A stretch of 64,000 nucleotides of DNA from Mucor racemosus (GCA_027405735.1 JAPEHQ010000017.1:937501-1001500), one strand, 5' to 3'. Shown: positions 34,233 to 45,814, numbered from the stretch's first letter. The notes: generated from the letters alone by a model not told the origin. A program made the numbers and translations.

Positions 34233-34960
34233 TGCAGTGGAATTGCATACTAAAAACGCTTGATAAAAATAAAACAACCTAAATTTCAAGTGTCGCTCAT
34301 AAAATATGATGCCACTTGAAATGTGAACAACGATAATAAACAAACGCTTCAATTGAACACAATAACAAACGCATGCTAAAAATATAAAATACCCTTTTTG
34401 AACCATACATGTCGTGTAGATGATAGCACCCTTGATCACGGCGCAATCAATTACACAAATGACATATATATCAAAACAGGATTCTATCCAAATCAATAAT
34501 GATAATAAACAAAGATATCAATTTAGTCAACTACTCATCTATATCGTAGTTGCACTATCAATATAAATAAGATTCAAGCATATAAAAACTACCCCTTAAA
34601 AATCAAGGTTACATAAAATAGATATAACAGAAATAAACAAAAACAACCATTTCCCAAAAGGTCGATATTGTCACACTTGACATACAATCCCTTATGGTCA
34701 ATGCTCTATACAATTTACCCCTTAAAATATCAAATCAATAACAATGTACTCAAAACTGGAAGATTACTAAATATACATCCATTCAAGTCTGATGGTATCC
34801 AAGTTCTCCAAATCACTATAAATACCCTCATACTTTTCAATTATTTTAACTCTTCAGAAATCTTTTGTAATAAAAACTTTAGCTGATTATAATTGTATTT
34901 CTACTGCTTTTATTTTTATATTTTTTTTATTTTAGTAAATTAACATCGTAATTTACTGCA
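34233..34960 (+). mobile_element. Solo LTR 2 (728 bp) in repeat A1
   Basis: Starts TGCAGTGG and ends TTTACTGCA, flanked by CATAT at 34228-34232 and 34961-34965. A2 shows the uninterrupted site ACATATGGTGAG near 43390. The ends form a short inverted pair (TGCAGT/ACTGCA). TATA-like CACTATAAATAC and AATAAA lie near its 3' half. It is longer than solo LTR 1 and unrelated by eye, so it belongs to a different LTR family. Confidence 0.82.
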
Positions 34961-35055
34961 CATATGATGAGTATTTAACATCTAAATAAGTGTGATAAAG
35001 AATGCTTTTAAACCCTTTTAAAAACCCCGAGGCAAATACAACATCTTGGTCCTGT

Positions 35056-35755
35056 GATGGCTCTCAGATAATTTTCAAAACTGTTCGTCTAATATTGGGT
35101 CAAATTCAGTTAAATTCTCAAAATAGATATACCTTGTTTCTATACTCTATAGGCCACTAGTTTTTCTCCGGAAATAAAATTGCTAATATATACGGCACTC
35201 TAAAACAATAATTCCTGTAACACAGATGATTGTATTTACAGTGTGGTTCAAGTTTATAAACAGCACTGCAATCACATTATACAAAATCTTGAAGACGTCA
35301 TCAATGCAATTCTAATTTTAGGGTTTATTCAAAAACACGAAGGCCCCCCTTTTTTTTTGTTTTTTTTAACAACCAGGTAAATTTGATGAAGCAAAACCAT
35401 ATGGTTTGGTGGAATCACGAGTCTATCCTGTATGTGCCTTATCCATTGTTGGCTAAGAACTACTATAATAGTATCTCGCAAGATAAAGTTCCATACGTGG
35501 CTGCTGAAGGTTAGGTGGGAGTTTCGACATTAAAGTAACGCCTGGCGCGTAAAATTTTAATGAAGCTTTTATCACAAACTTTCCTAGTATCCACGTTTGA
35601 GTAAAAGAAAAACAAGTGGCTCTACTTGTTTAACTTTCTTTTAGCTCATTCTGATACGGGGTTTATTCTATCGGCGTTTGGTTCTTTTGATTATTTACCT
35701 GGCGGTTATCAGCTATTGATATCTGATTTTTGACGCATCCCTGGCCACGGTGAGT
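35056..35755. other. Left flank of the satellite-bearing insert; no gene seen
   Basis: Starts where A1 and A2 lose similarity. It contains a C7-T9 tract near 35343 and a less AT-rich patch (about 35440-35760; CGCCTGGCGCG, CCTGGCGGTTATC). Short coding-like words occur but no convincing frame. It is probably part of the same ~5-kb insert as the satellite. Confidence 0.4.
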
Positions 35756-38700
35756 CAAAATGCTTTGAACCAACAGTTGATAGCTACGAAGTATCTATGC
35801 AATATCTGGTATCTGTCCACAATATCTAGTATGCACTACTGGGGTTTTCTCTACAACATGTGGTGTCGTATTGCAAAAGCAGTTCTTTTTCAACAATAGC
35901 TGGTATCTTTTCAAGGTAATGTGGTTCTTTTCATAAAATCTGGTCTCTTTTTACAACAATAATATCCGGCATCTTTACAATATTAGGTTTTTTTCAGCAC
36001 AACATGGTATCTTTCGTGAAACATTTGGTCGTTTTCTATAGAATTGGATTTCTTCTGCGTAAAATTGGGTCTCTCGTTTGCGAAATTGTCTCTGTCCCTT
36101 CTACAAAGTTTCAAGTCTTTTCTGGGAACCTGAATTCTCTTCTACAAAATCCTGTCTCTATTTTGCATAACCATACTTCTCTTAACAAATATGGTCTTTT
36201 TTTACCTTATCTGGCGTTTTTTTTGAAAGGTAAATCCTGGTTTTGGTAACGTGTGGTCTTCGTTTCTTTATATTTGGTCGCTTCCTGTCCCATTTGATAT
36301 TCCTTCACGATATCTGGTCTCAATTCATGCTTTTCAGGTATAAATGTATAGGCCCCTGGTCTCAATTCATATTTATCTGGTCTTATTAATTTCTTCTCAA
36401 CTAGTCTTAATCATGTTCTTCGGGTATAAATCCTTATCTGGTCTCAACTCATGCTCACATTGTCTCAATTCGTACTTTTCTCGTTTCAGTTTAAGCTCAT
36501 CTGGTTTTACGGTGTCTTCATGTGGTCTAAAAGATACACTTTTGGTCTCGCTTCATGCTCCTCTGGTCTCAATCCTTGCTCCTCTGGTTTAAATTAATGC
36601 AGCTCTGATATAAATTTTTACTTATTAACTAGTTTAATTCTTAGGTATCTGGTCAAAATTCATCCTCATATGGTCTAAAATCATACTTCTTATCAATTCT
36701 CAATTCCTTTATATCTGGTCTCAATTCATGGTAATCTAGTCTTAAATTATTTTTAACTAACATCGATCCATATGCTTATCTAATCTTAGATTATTTTTAA
36801 TTAGTTTAAATTTGCGTTCCTCTGCTGTTAACATCGACTGTCAATTATTTCTTTACATGTGTTCTAAATTCATCCACTTCTGGTATCAATTTATGCTATT
36901 CTGGTCACCACCGCTGCTCTTCTGGTAATCATCCGTCCCCATTTGGCCTTAATTTCTTTACATTTGGTCTCAAGCATCATACTTATTTAGTTTTCATCCA
37001 TGCTAATCTAGTCTATATTTGTGCTCGTCCAGTCTGAAGTCATGTTCTTCTAGTCCAAGTTTGTCCTCTTCTGCTCTAAATTTGTGTACTTCAGGTCTAA
37101 ATGCATCATGTCTATTCGGTCTACATTAATACTAATCTGATTTTAGTTTATGCTCTTTTGGTATCAATTTATGCTCTTCTGGTTTGACAACGTACCATTG
37201 TGATCTAAATTCGTGTTCATCTAACTTAAATTTGTGCCCTTCTGATCTATATTTGTGTTCTTCTGGTTTGTATTTATGTTTACTATGGAATAATTTATGT
37301 ATATTTGATTCTAATTTATGCTCATCTGGTATAAATTTATGCTTATTAGGACCCAATCCGTGCTCTTCAGCTGTCAGTTTATGCTTATTATCTAGTCTCT
37401 AGTCATTTAGAATCTTATATTAATTCTTTCACATCTGGTCTCAAACATGTTTATCTCGTATCAAGTCTTGCTTATCTGGTCATAGTTGATTCACAACTTA
37501 TCTTTATTTATCCTTGTGTAGTCTCTCCATTGTTGTTCAACTTGTTTCAATTTTTTTACATTTCTCTGGTCTAACGTCATTGGTGTCTGTTCTCAATTTG
37601 CTTTCAACTGGTCTCAATTAATGCTCATGTGGTTTTCATTTATTGTCAATTGATCTCAATTAATGCTCCTCTGGTCTCAAGTCTTATCTGGTTTTGATTC
37701 ATACGCATGTGGTTTCAATTTATTATCATCTGCTATAAAAGGATTCACTTCGGGCCTCATTTCATGCTCCTCTGATCTCAATTCTTGCGCATCTGGTTTA
37801 AATTATTGTAATTTTGGCGTGAATCCTTGGCTGGCATAAAATCATGCTCACCTGGTATCAATTTCTTTACATTTGCTCTTAATTCATGGTAATTTGTTTT
37901 TAACTGGCCTCGGTTTACTGTATATGCTCATCTAATCTTTATTTTGAACTAGTCTAATTTGACGTTCTTTAGGTATAAACTTCTACTTATGTGGTCTCAA
38001 ATTATGCTCATCTGGTGTCCATCCCTTTACAGCATACGCTTCAAATCTCAATTTATGGTCATCTAATCCTAATGCATGCTCATCTACTAATCTCCACTCG
38101 AGCTATATAATCTGCTGGTCTTTTAGTCATGCTCTTCTGTTGTAATTCCGTGCTATCCTGCTCTCAATTCATGATATTCTGGTCTACGTTTGTGTTCCTC
38201 GGGTCTAAATTTATGGTAATATGGCATAAAGGTACACCTATCTAATCTAAATTCAGGACTTTCCGGTTTAGCGCTGTATTTTTATAGTCCAAGGTCGTAC
38301 TCCTGCTCTCAATTCGTGTACTTCAGGTCTAAATTTATTATGTCTATTTGTTCTACATTAATACTAATCTGATTTTAGTTTATGCTCTTTTGGTATCAAT
38401 TCATGCTCTTCTGGTTTAACAACGCACCCTTGTGATTTAAATTCGTGTTCATGTAGCTTAAATTTGTGCTCATCTGGTTTGTATTTATGTTTATCTTATA
38501 TTAATTGATACTTATTTGATTCTAATTCATGCTCACCTAGTCAAATGTATGTTTATCGAATCTTAATTCGTGCTTTTCTGCTGTCAATTTACGCTGATCT
38601 GCTTATGTGGTCTCCATTTATATTTGTCTGGTATCAATTGATCCTCATCTGGTCTCTATTTATGAACAAGTTACATTATTGAAAATTCAAAAAAGTATTA

Positions 38701-38790
38701 TCAACATCTGATCTCAATTTGGAATATCTGGTTTCTCATATGCTTTATTTATTTTTCTTTAGCTCAATTTGGTATATCTGGTATTGTCAC
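35756..38790 (-). repeat. 3-kb degenerate 21-bp satellite encoding a heptapeptide repeat on the minus strand
   Basis: Plus-strand units resemble TCTGGTCTCAATTCATGCTCA. On the minus strand this reads as seven codons, approximately P-D/E-E-H-K/E-L-R. At 37132-37356 ten units in a row keep the frame (PDEHKLE, PEEHKYR, LDEHEFR, PEEHKLI, PKEHKLK), showing strict seven-residue periodicity. Elsewhere indels and stops break the frame. The units become weaker toward 35760-36300. A higher-order copy exists: about 37100-37280 is nearly repeated at 38320-38510. Origin as a coding repeat that later decayed is inference; no known repeat protein was recognised. Confidence 0.8.
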
Positions 38791-38937
38791 TCTGGTCTTG
38801 TTTCTTTGGCATTATCTTTGTCACTGCATTTTATTCAGAAGTTAAAGCATTTTTTTGTTATCTAATTTTTGATACACCCTACGCGGGTTTAAGAATCAAA
38901 ATGATTTGATCAAAAAAAGCGATAACTTTTACCACCT

Positions 38938-39228
38938 TTATTGGAATAGCATCTGTTTTGATGCTTTCCCAATAAATTCGGTTACTATACTCAGTTGTTT
39001 GTCTTTGTACAATCGGTAATCCTGGGTCAATTTAACCTGGTTGCTCTCCATTCGTGGACTTGCGACATCTCCCCCTTTTAGGGACTTGTAGTCTTCTTTC
39101 GCGGTAACCGGTTGGAAACTATAGCCCTTTCTGGCAATCGGAGTCGTATTGTTTTCATAGCATCTGCTTGATTTCAGTATCACTTTATAGTATGGTGGTA
39201 AACAAGCTATAAAGTCAAATGGCGACAT
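38938..39228 (-). CDS. Unrecognised 96-residue open frame beside the satellite
   Basis: Reads M-S-P-F-D-F-I-A-C-L-P-P-Y-Y-K-V from an ATG at 39228 and ends with TAA at 38938. The frame stays open about 30 codons further upstream (to about 39318). GC content is clearly above the flanks, and basic and polar residues are spread as in a real protein (K-G-G-D-V-A-S-P-R-M-E-S-N-Q-V). It is on the same strand as the heptapeptide satellite and 5' of it, so it may be the N-terminal part of the gene that contained the repeats. No homologue recognised. Confidence 0.4.
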   Translation of the reverse strand: MSPFDFIACLPPYYKVILKSSRCYENNTTPIARKGYSFQPVTAKEDYKSLKGGDVASPRMESNQVKLTQDYRLYKDKQLSIVTEFIGKASKQMLFQ

Positions 39229-39318
39229 GTAGATAGACCTCCTCGTGGTGTTGCTGGAAACGTTCTTTTGAACGGCTAACTATCTACTCCATTAAACTAA
39301 TTATATTACAAGTTACGT

Positions 39319-40065
39319 TTCCTTTATCTTAGAGCATTTAATTGTTTATAATCTCGACTCATAATTGTTTACTTCATTTGTTTTTTCTTCGATTCTTCAT
39401 ATTGCGTAATAAAAATTACAAGGCTGAAATTAATTGCTTTATCAATTTATTTATTATTTCCTATTTTCTGTTCTGATACAAAGTATTAGATAATATAACT
39501 AAGCACTTGTAAAACCATTGACAGTATGAAAAAAACGAATACTCCACAAGATATAAATGTATTGATGTATTTTCTATAAGCCCACAAAGTTTCAATAGAA
39601 ACAAAATTACCCAAATTTACTTGATTGTTATATATATACAAGAAAACTATTTACACATAGTATATATATATATATATCCGAGAGAGCTTTGATGTTACGC
39701 CAGGAGATTATATCAATTTCAAAGCTAAAACATGTACTAAATCATTTAATAAAGATAAAGAAAAACCTTTATCAAATGAAAGAGCATATTAATACTAAAG
39801 AATTTTATTAAAAGATCGAAACATCATCTTTTATATCCACATTCTGTAATTATATGACTAATCTAAAATGAGTCTATTTATATATCCAATTACGTCTAGG
39901 TGACACACACCAGTTCCACATTCCACATTACTCTATACGTACAGTATCAACTGAGCTTTATAACATAATAAGCCGCAATGTAGAGCTTATCATATCAATC
40001 TGTGTCGTAATAATCTTACTCAAGAAGTATACACCGATTTGTGGACGCAACAATCTGGTTTTAAC
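39319..40065. other. AT-rich stretch before repeat C1; no gene seen
   Basis: About 750 bp with an (AT)n run near 39660-39677. No coding frame, RNA gene or clear repeat. It probably contains the right boundary of the ~5-kb insert, which I could not place exactly. Confidence 0.4.
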
Positions 40066-40614
40066 TTTGTCGTATATTTTCAGGTTTGATAAACAATCAT
40101 ACTTAAAAAAGAATACAATTAAAAGAGAATGAGTAATGAATCAGTTATTTAAATATATAATAGAAATGAGATATCGTTTACTTAGATATAAAAGTATGGC
40201 CTTTTATATAGATTTGACATTGAGATCCTGAGATGTAATTTAAGGCATTATTGAATCATTAGATATGTTTGATAGTAATATATGAATTGAAATAGATCAA
40301 TCATAATTTAACCATTATTGCAGAGCTTGTGAGTTGTTTTGTTTTAATGCTGCGCTAAATATGCTTGGATGTTGATTTGGTAGCTATTTGATTTACAATT
40401 AACCACTGGGATGAAATAATATGGTATCATAATTGAGGTCCAAGCGTTCTTCTTGATAATTCTTAGATTAAACGTGGTACGATAGGAGTTTCTTATATCC
40501 GATATCAAGACTTTGCACTTCAATACATGTTGTAGTCAATAGATTGTAAGATGTATTGATACTGTAGAAGGTGATAACATATGGCACTTGGTGGCATACA
40601 ACAACCTCAATGTA
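40066..40614 (+). repeat. Dispersed repeat C, copy 1
   Basis: Homologous to 43554-44110 in the same orientation. Shared blocks include TTGACATTGAGATCCTGAG, GAATCATTAGATATGTTTGA and TTATAATTGAGGTCCAAGCG. No open frame. In the second copy C follows A after only ~70 bp, so A and C are probably parts of one larger repeat. Confidence 0.8.
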
Positions 40615-41064
40615 CATTGGGTATCAGTTTTTTGCCAGTTGTATTTTTCTCTGATTCATTAATATTCAGTCATCTTGAACGATGATTTGTAGCATTGCTA
40701 AAAAAAATGAATAAATGCGTCAAGAGTAGGGATACCGTTGTCGAGCTCAGCTTATACTAGTAAATTTGGCCGGCAAAGCCCGGCTCGACACCAATGCTAG
40801 TCTGATACGCCTTACCAAACGGTGAATAATATCCTTGGAATATGAAAACAAAAAGAGAGAAACAACACACGTAGAAAAGGGTTTTCAAGGCTTTACATTA
40901 TTTGGTGCAATTGAAACCCTGCTAAATTGCTCATTTCCTCCAACGTAAAAGCAGCATTACAGCGCATGAACCATAAAATAAACAAAGTAGGCAATAACTG
41001 TTATCATAGAAACATACATTTTTTTACCAGAAAAGACGTCTGTCATATGATACATCTATTAAAA
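40615..41064. other. Spacer between C1 and A2; no gene seen
   Basis: About 450 bp. A short GC-rich patch at about 40740-40792 starts GTCGAGC and ends GCTCGAC, giving a small hairpin-like structure. Nothing else is supported. Confidence 0.35.
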
Positions 41065-42224
41065 AATTGCAAACGCGAGTTCGCAGAGCAACGCCGTAAT
41101 TGAGCATAGCAAGATCGAACGGCTACGTCTCTTATACTATGGTATATATCTAAGCTTTAAATAAAAAAGCGTTTTTTTTTATAATTTTTCTTATATCCAA
41201 CCACGTACGGTCTGAAAATTCAGAATTTTTAGCGGACATTTTCGGGGCTCATTTTACCCTTACCAACACTCATGATTTTGAGCAAAAAACAGAAAAATCA
41301 AATTTTGATACCAAAATCAACGTTTAAATATACTACACTGTGAGAGGAAATTGTAGCCATAGCTAATACACATTTTATAAAAACTTAATATTAAATATTA
41401 ATTAATGAAACTTTGTACTTTTGTCCCAAAAACGGAATTTTGGTTGAAGGATTTTCATGTAATATTTTGCAATAAAAATGTTTGTTATTTTTTATTGAAC
41501 AAATAGAGCGCTAAATTCTGTATATGTGTATATTTTTTGTTTTTATGATTGGTTGTATAATTAACTCTAGATTTGCAAATTCAGAAAATAAAAATTAAAA
41601 ATTGTCAAAATTGATGATCTGGACAAAAATGATTTTCTAAATTAATATTCCGCTTATAAGCCTTGTAAGTCTTAAAAATAAGAGATTTTATAATACTTGG
41701 AAACTTTTTCAAGAATTTACGATGCTGTACCTACTTGATTCAAGCATATTCCTGTAAATATTTATACATTTTAATATTGTGTGGTAGTTTATTTGATGAT
41801 AGTATAACCTTACTTTGTAATTATTGCGTTAGAGGTGGTTTACATTTAGATTTAGTCTTACCTCTCCAATATCATAAACATAAACATAAACATGGCCATC
41901 ACTGAAACCTATTATTACCGCCTTTTTACCCTCTTTGTGCCAAGCCAATTTATTCAATGCATTTTTACCAGAACCAGCTTAAGTACTTACATATAATGAG
42001 TCAAACATTTCAGTTTCATTCATGCAAAACCTTGCCTCATTCCTTATATAAATACTACAAGGAAATCATTACATGATCCCTTGTAGATTTATCTGTCTTG
42101 TTACAATCCCTTTACTTTTATTTATTCACTAATAAATATCTAATTTACAAATAAGAACACCAACCTTCATCAATCCAGTGATCACCAATTTATAATAGCA
42201 AGAATAATATCTATAAGCATATTA

Positions 42225-43125
42225 ACGTGCCACCAGCTTTAAATCTGTGTAAACTTTAATTTTGTTTCAATTTTTATTTATTTTGGAACTCCGCCATTTC
42301 AATATATATATTTTTTTTGGAGGCATCTCATGGCAGATAATGTAGCTCATTTGTTATTTGAGAGATTGAGAAGTATAATAAGTTTAAACAAACATTTTAT
42401 TTTTATAACAAATCTTTAGGAATTCTAAATTTTCTGTGAGATAAATATTTTTTTTGACAAATTTCTTAACTTCTTGGACAACTTCTCTACATTTGCTATA
42501 AGCTTCGATGTAGTCCATCGACCTTCTGAAATAATGTCTGATTTGAGTCAGGTTACCAGAGGTATCCAGAAAAGAATGGATGTTTTTCTCCAGAGACTTG
42601 AATGTATAGTCACATCGCAAACGAGCTTCCCTCTTGGCAGCACCACAGTACATTTTGATCCAATTGCATTCGCAATGGTATTTTGGGTATCAGTAAAATG
42701 ATTTTATAATAAAAATAACTATTAAAGTCATAATAATTGTTCACAAAGGTTTAAATAATGATTGTTATGGCTCTGATTTATTATATCTTTATTTTTCGGA
42801 AAGTTGATAGCGAAAATGCTGATTTCACGCATTGCTTACGTAAGCTGGGTTTAAGGTAAGGAGGTTATGTGTCACAGAGTATCCTTGTTTCAAAAGTTAC
42901 CCTCACCTAAGAGCACACAGCTTAAATTTTGAAATACCGTCTATTTTCAAGGGCTATCAACAGAATGATTTTATAGTAAAATTAAGTATTCGAGCCATAA
43001 CAATTGTTTACAAAGGTTTAAATAATGATTGTTATGGATTTTTTTTATTGTATCGTTAGTTTTGGGTGAGTTGATAGCTCTTAAAAAAAGTTAAAATTTG
43101 TGCAGGTTTAAAGCTGGTGGCACGT
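42225..43125. mobile_element. 901-bp TA-flanked terminal-inverted-repeat element
   Basis: Perfect 19-bp terminal inverted repeats ACGTGCCACCAGCTTTAAA (42225-42243 and, inverted, 43107-43125), extending imperfectly to about 40 bp. They are bordered by TA dinucleotides on both sides, as in Tc1/mariner-type insertions. Internally two direct ~110-bp segments repeat (about 42700-42815 and 42968-43085; AAAGGTTTAAATAATGATTGTTATGG in part). It is nested in solo LTR 3, so it is the younger insertion. It is too short to encode a full transposase. Confidence 0.8.
42384..42653 (-). CDS. Short open frame inside the inverted-repeat element
   Basis: An 89-codon minus-strand frame with S-L-E-K-N-I-H-S-F-L and F-R-R-S-M-D-Y-I-E-A-Y-S-K near its middle. 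The latter faintly recalls the DNA-binding or linker part of some Tc1-like transposases, but I cannot confirm it. It may be a relic of the transposase or a captured fragment. Confidence 0.3.
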   Translation of the reverse strand: MYCGAAKREARLRCDYTFKSLEKNIHSFLDTSGNLTQIRHYFRRSMDYIEAYSKCREVVQEVKKFVKKNIYLTENLEFLKICYKNKMFV

Positions 43126-43553
43126 TATTCACCTTTGTTGTTAGTCCAAAATTATAGATCATTACATTACAAATGGTTCCTCGGTATTTGCATTCAAATT
43201 CCATAAATTAAATTGACTGGTTGTTCCATTTACTGTAGTACCAGAAAACTTATCATCAGTCCGCCTTATGATAAATGTCAATTTAAAATCAGAAACATCC
43301 CATTATATTGTCATTATTGTTATAAGCTATGAAAAGCTTGATTTTTAATAATACAGCAATTAAATAAAAAGCAAGATAATACTAAAACATATGGTGAGTA
43401 TTTAACATCTAAGTAAGTGTGATAAAGAATGTTTTTAAACCCTTTTAAAAACCCCGAGGCAAATACAACATCTTGGTCCTGTAATTTCTATCCATCAAAA
43501 TGTTGCGATTTCCACCACTACGCAATGAATGAACCTTTTATCAATCTTGACCT

Positions 43554-44110
43554 CTGTCGTATATTTTTAGGTTTGAAAAATAATACCTAAAAAATAATAG
43601 AATTAAAAGAGAATGAGTAATAAATCAGTTGCTCAACTGTATAATAATAAAAACAAGATATCGTTTACGTAGATATAAAAGTATAGCATTTTATATTGAT
43701 TTGACATTGAGATCCTGAGGTGTAATTTAGGGCGCTATTGAATCATTAGATATGTTTGATAGTAATCTATGGATTGAAACGGATCAATTATAATTTAACC
43801 ATTATTGCAGAGCTTGCGAGTTGTCTTGTTTCAATGCTGCGCTAAATGTGCTTGTATATTGATTTGATAGCTACTTGGTTTATTATAAAACAATGGGATG
43901 AAATATGAAATAATATGGTGTTATAATTGAGGTCCAAGCGATCTTGGTAATTGCTGGATAAACGTACTATTTTAGGAGTCTTTTATATCCGGTATCAAGT
44001 GTTTTCATTTCAATACGTGTCGTAGTCAATAGATTGTAATATGTATTGATACTGTATAAGGTGATAACATACAGTATAGTACTTACTACTTGGTGGCATA
44101 CATACAACAA
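43554..44110 (+). repeat. Dispersed repeat C, copy 2
   Basis: Partner of C1 (40066-40614) with scattered substitutions and a ~15-bp insertion near 44075. It lies 70 bp after A2, defining the A-C order of the larger repeat. Confidence 0.8.
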
Positions 44111-45814
44111 ATTGTATCAAAATGGGTAAGCTCCAAGCAAGTTTTTGAGGCTTTTACATTTTTCATCTTGTAGCCAGTTTTTGACAATATTCATTAATCT
44201 AGTAATAACAGCTTGGTAAACTACCACGCAAGCTAATATTAATTTGAATAATAATGCAAAAATGGCCAGTTTGAAATTGAGAAACAGTATTCGAAATGAA
44301 AGTAAGTCGAGAAAATACTAAGGTATTGCAATGATGGTTATTAAGTAAAGTCTACTTTATTTTTCATTCTCTACCAGGATATCTAGGTTTTGGATTGTTG
44401 TGAAAACTTTTTTATATTCTTAAAAATTTTGTGAGAGCACTTTTTTTGCTATAGAAATTCATGAAGGGATGACTGGTATGCAAAGCTAATTCCATAAGAT
44501 AGTACTCATTAACGTCTATCTAACGAATTTTATCTCGTAAAAAAATATTGATTTTTCGTCGACAAAATTGAGATTGAATGACTAGTTTTTGGTGATACAA
44601 AAAATTATCTATTTTGGAAGAGGATATACAAGAATAAATTTTCAGGCATACAAAAAAATGAGAAAAAAAATGAATATCCCCACAAAAAATAGGGCTACAA
44701 CAGCGACGTATAAATACTCATTCTGTAGATAATTTTTTTGCGCATAATGTGCAAATAAAATATGTTAGGGTTGCACTTGAATGGAGAGTATTTTGTGATC
44801 AAATAACGTTAAAATTTGACATTAAATTTACTAGAGATTTTATGAGAAAAATATTTTCAAAACCCACACAAATCGATTCAGAATGCTATATCATGTAGCT
44901 ATAATAGCTACAATAATGCAAAAGCTGACTTTATTTTACTAGAAAATATAACTGAAGTTTCCAGTAAACATATAATCAATAATTACAAAATAGAGCTACG
45001 TATATATACAAAAATTTAGTAGTAGATAAAACTGGTATTATATATAGTAACACAATTTTTATAATCTATAAACGTTACGGCCATCAATGTTGAAAATACC
45101 AGATCTCGTCCTATTTCCACAAGAAAACAATGCATGCGCAACAAAATTATCCACAGAATGAGTACTTATATCTGCTAATACAGTATATATAATAAAAATT
45201 GATTTTTTAGAGTTTTTCCATGTAGAAGCTAAACAATCACACTGTATGATATTTGTGTAATTATTTTTCTTACTAGTTAATCAATAAAAAAAATTGCAAT
45301 TTATTTTGTTCGTTCTGTCCTTCACAACCTATTTCGACTTGCTGTAGTACACGAAGAAACTACGCTGTATAAGTTAAAGTAAACCTTATTATTAAATTTG
45401 AATTTTCAGAACAAAAAATTTCATAGTTTCAGTCTTCAAAATCGGAGTATGCCTTCTTTCTATAGCTAACCTCATAATAAACATTTTTACGATATACTTT
45501 AGAGACTACTAAACAGACATACATTGGTCGCATTATGCTACCTATTTCTAAATTTATTTTATGTCTCACGAAAGACTCAAAAACGCGAAAAATTCATTGC
45601 TTTTTCCTTGAAAACTGGGTCTCATTTTTCATCCCTGCTATACTTTTGTTTTTGTTAAACAACGCCAAAATAAAATTATATGCCAATGTACCTGAGATGT
45701 TCACCTTTAGTCCAAAAACAAGTATCCGGAAATATCCTGTTTTTTACAATTGGTATTAATTTTTCAGTGCTAATGTTTCAGATTTTTACGCGTATTCCAC
45801 TGCTAAAGAATTGA
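44111..45814. other. AT-rich repeat-derived stretch with an internal imperfect inverted repeat
   Basis: No gene recognised. About 44695-44755 and 45125-45190 are imperfect inverted copies (ATTATC-ACAGAATGAGTA and GCGCA words). 45037-45105 matches 32699-32765 upstream of A1 (GTTACGG-CATCAATGTTGAAAATACCA). Minor words resembling repeat B occur near 44540. The area seems to be built from fragments of the same repeat families. Confidence 0.45.

Larger units (their letters stand above)
32765..35055 (+). repeat. Dispersed repeat A, copy 1 (split by two LTR-like insertions)
   Basis: Matches A2 (41065-43482) at high identity from AATTGCAAA to CTTGGTCCTGT. Subtracting the two insertions and their target duplications leaves about 1240 bp, against about 1238 bp for A2 minus its insertion. 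The first 650 bp is also a diverged homologue of the inner palindrome arms (for example TGTGAGAG..TTGTAG and TTGGTT-AA-GATTTT). No coding frame in the ancestral sequence. Confidence 0.85.
41992..43166 (+). mobile_element. Solo LTR 3 in repeat A2, interrupted by an inverted-repeat transposon
   Basis: Begins TATAATGA and ends TCATTACA, an imperfect inverted pair consistent with a mutated TG..CA LTR. It is flanked by TTACA (41987-41991 and 43167-43171). Removing the nested element leaves about 270 bp, close to solo LTR 1 in size, with a TATA-like TTATATAAATAC and AATAAA. No retrotransposon genes remain. Confidence 0.7.
41065..43482 (+). repeat. Dispersed repeat A, copy 2 (split by a nested insertion)
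   Basis: High-identity partner of A1. It carries empty target sites for both A1 LTRs, while A1 carries the empty site (ACTTATAAATGG near 34005) for the insertion here. The insertion spans 41992-43166. Net repeat length is about 1238 bp. Confidence 0.85.

Noticed and set aside
34227..34496. Cys/Ile-rich minus-strand frame
   Set aside because: Lies inside solo LTR 2, with no conserved features; LTRs rarely encode proteins.
36004..36592. Plus-strand frames in the 21-bp satellite
   Set aside because: They are antisense to the heptad-coding strand, and their composition (Ser/Leu/Cys-rich) merely reflects the repeat unit read backwards.
35756..38790. CRISPR-like array
   Set aside because: Units are contiguous and degenerate with no unique spacers, and the genome is eukaryotic.
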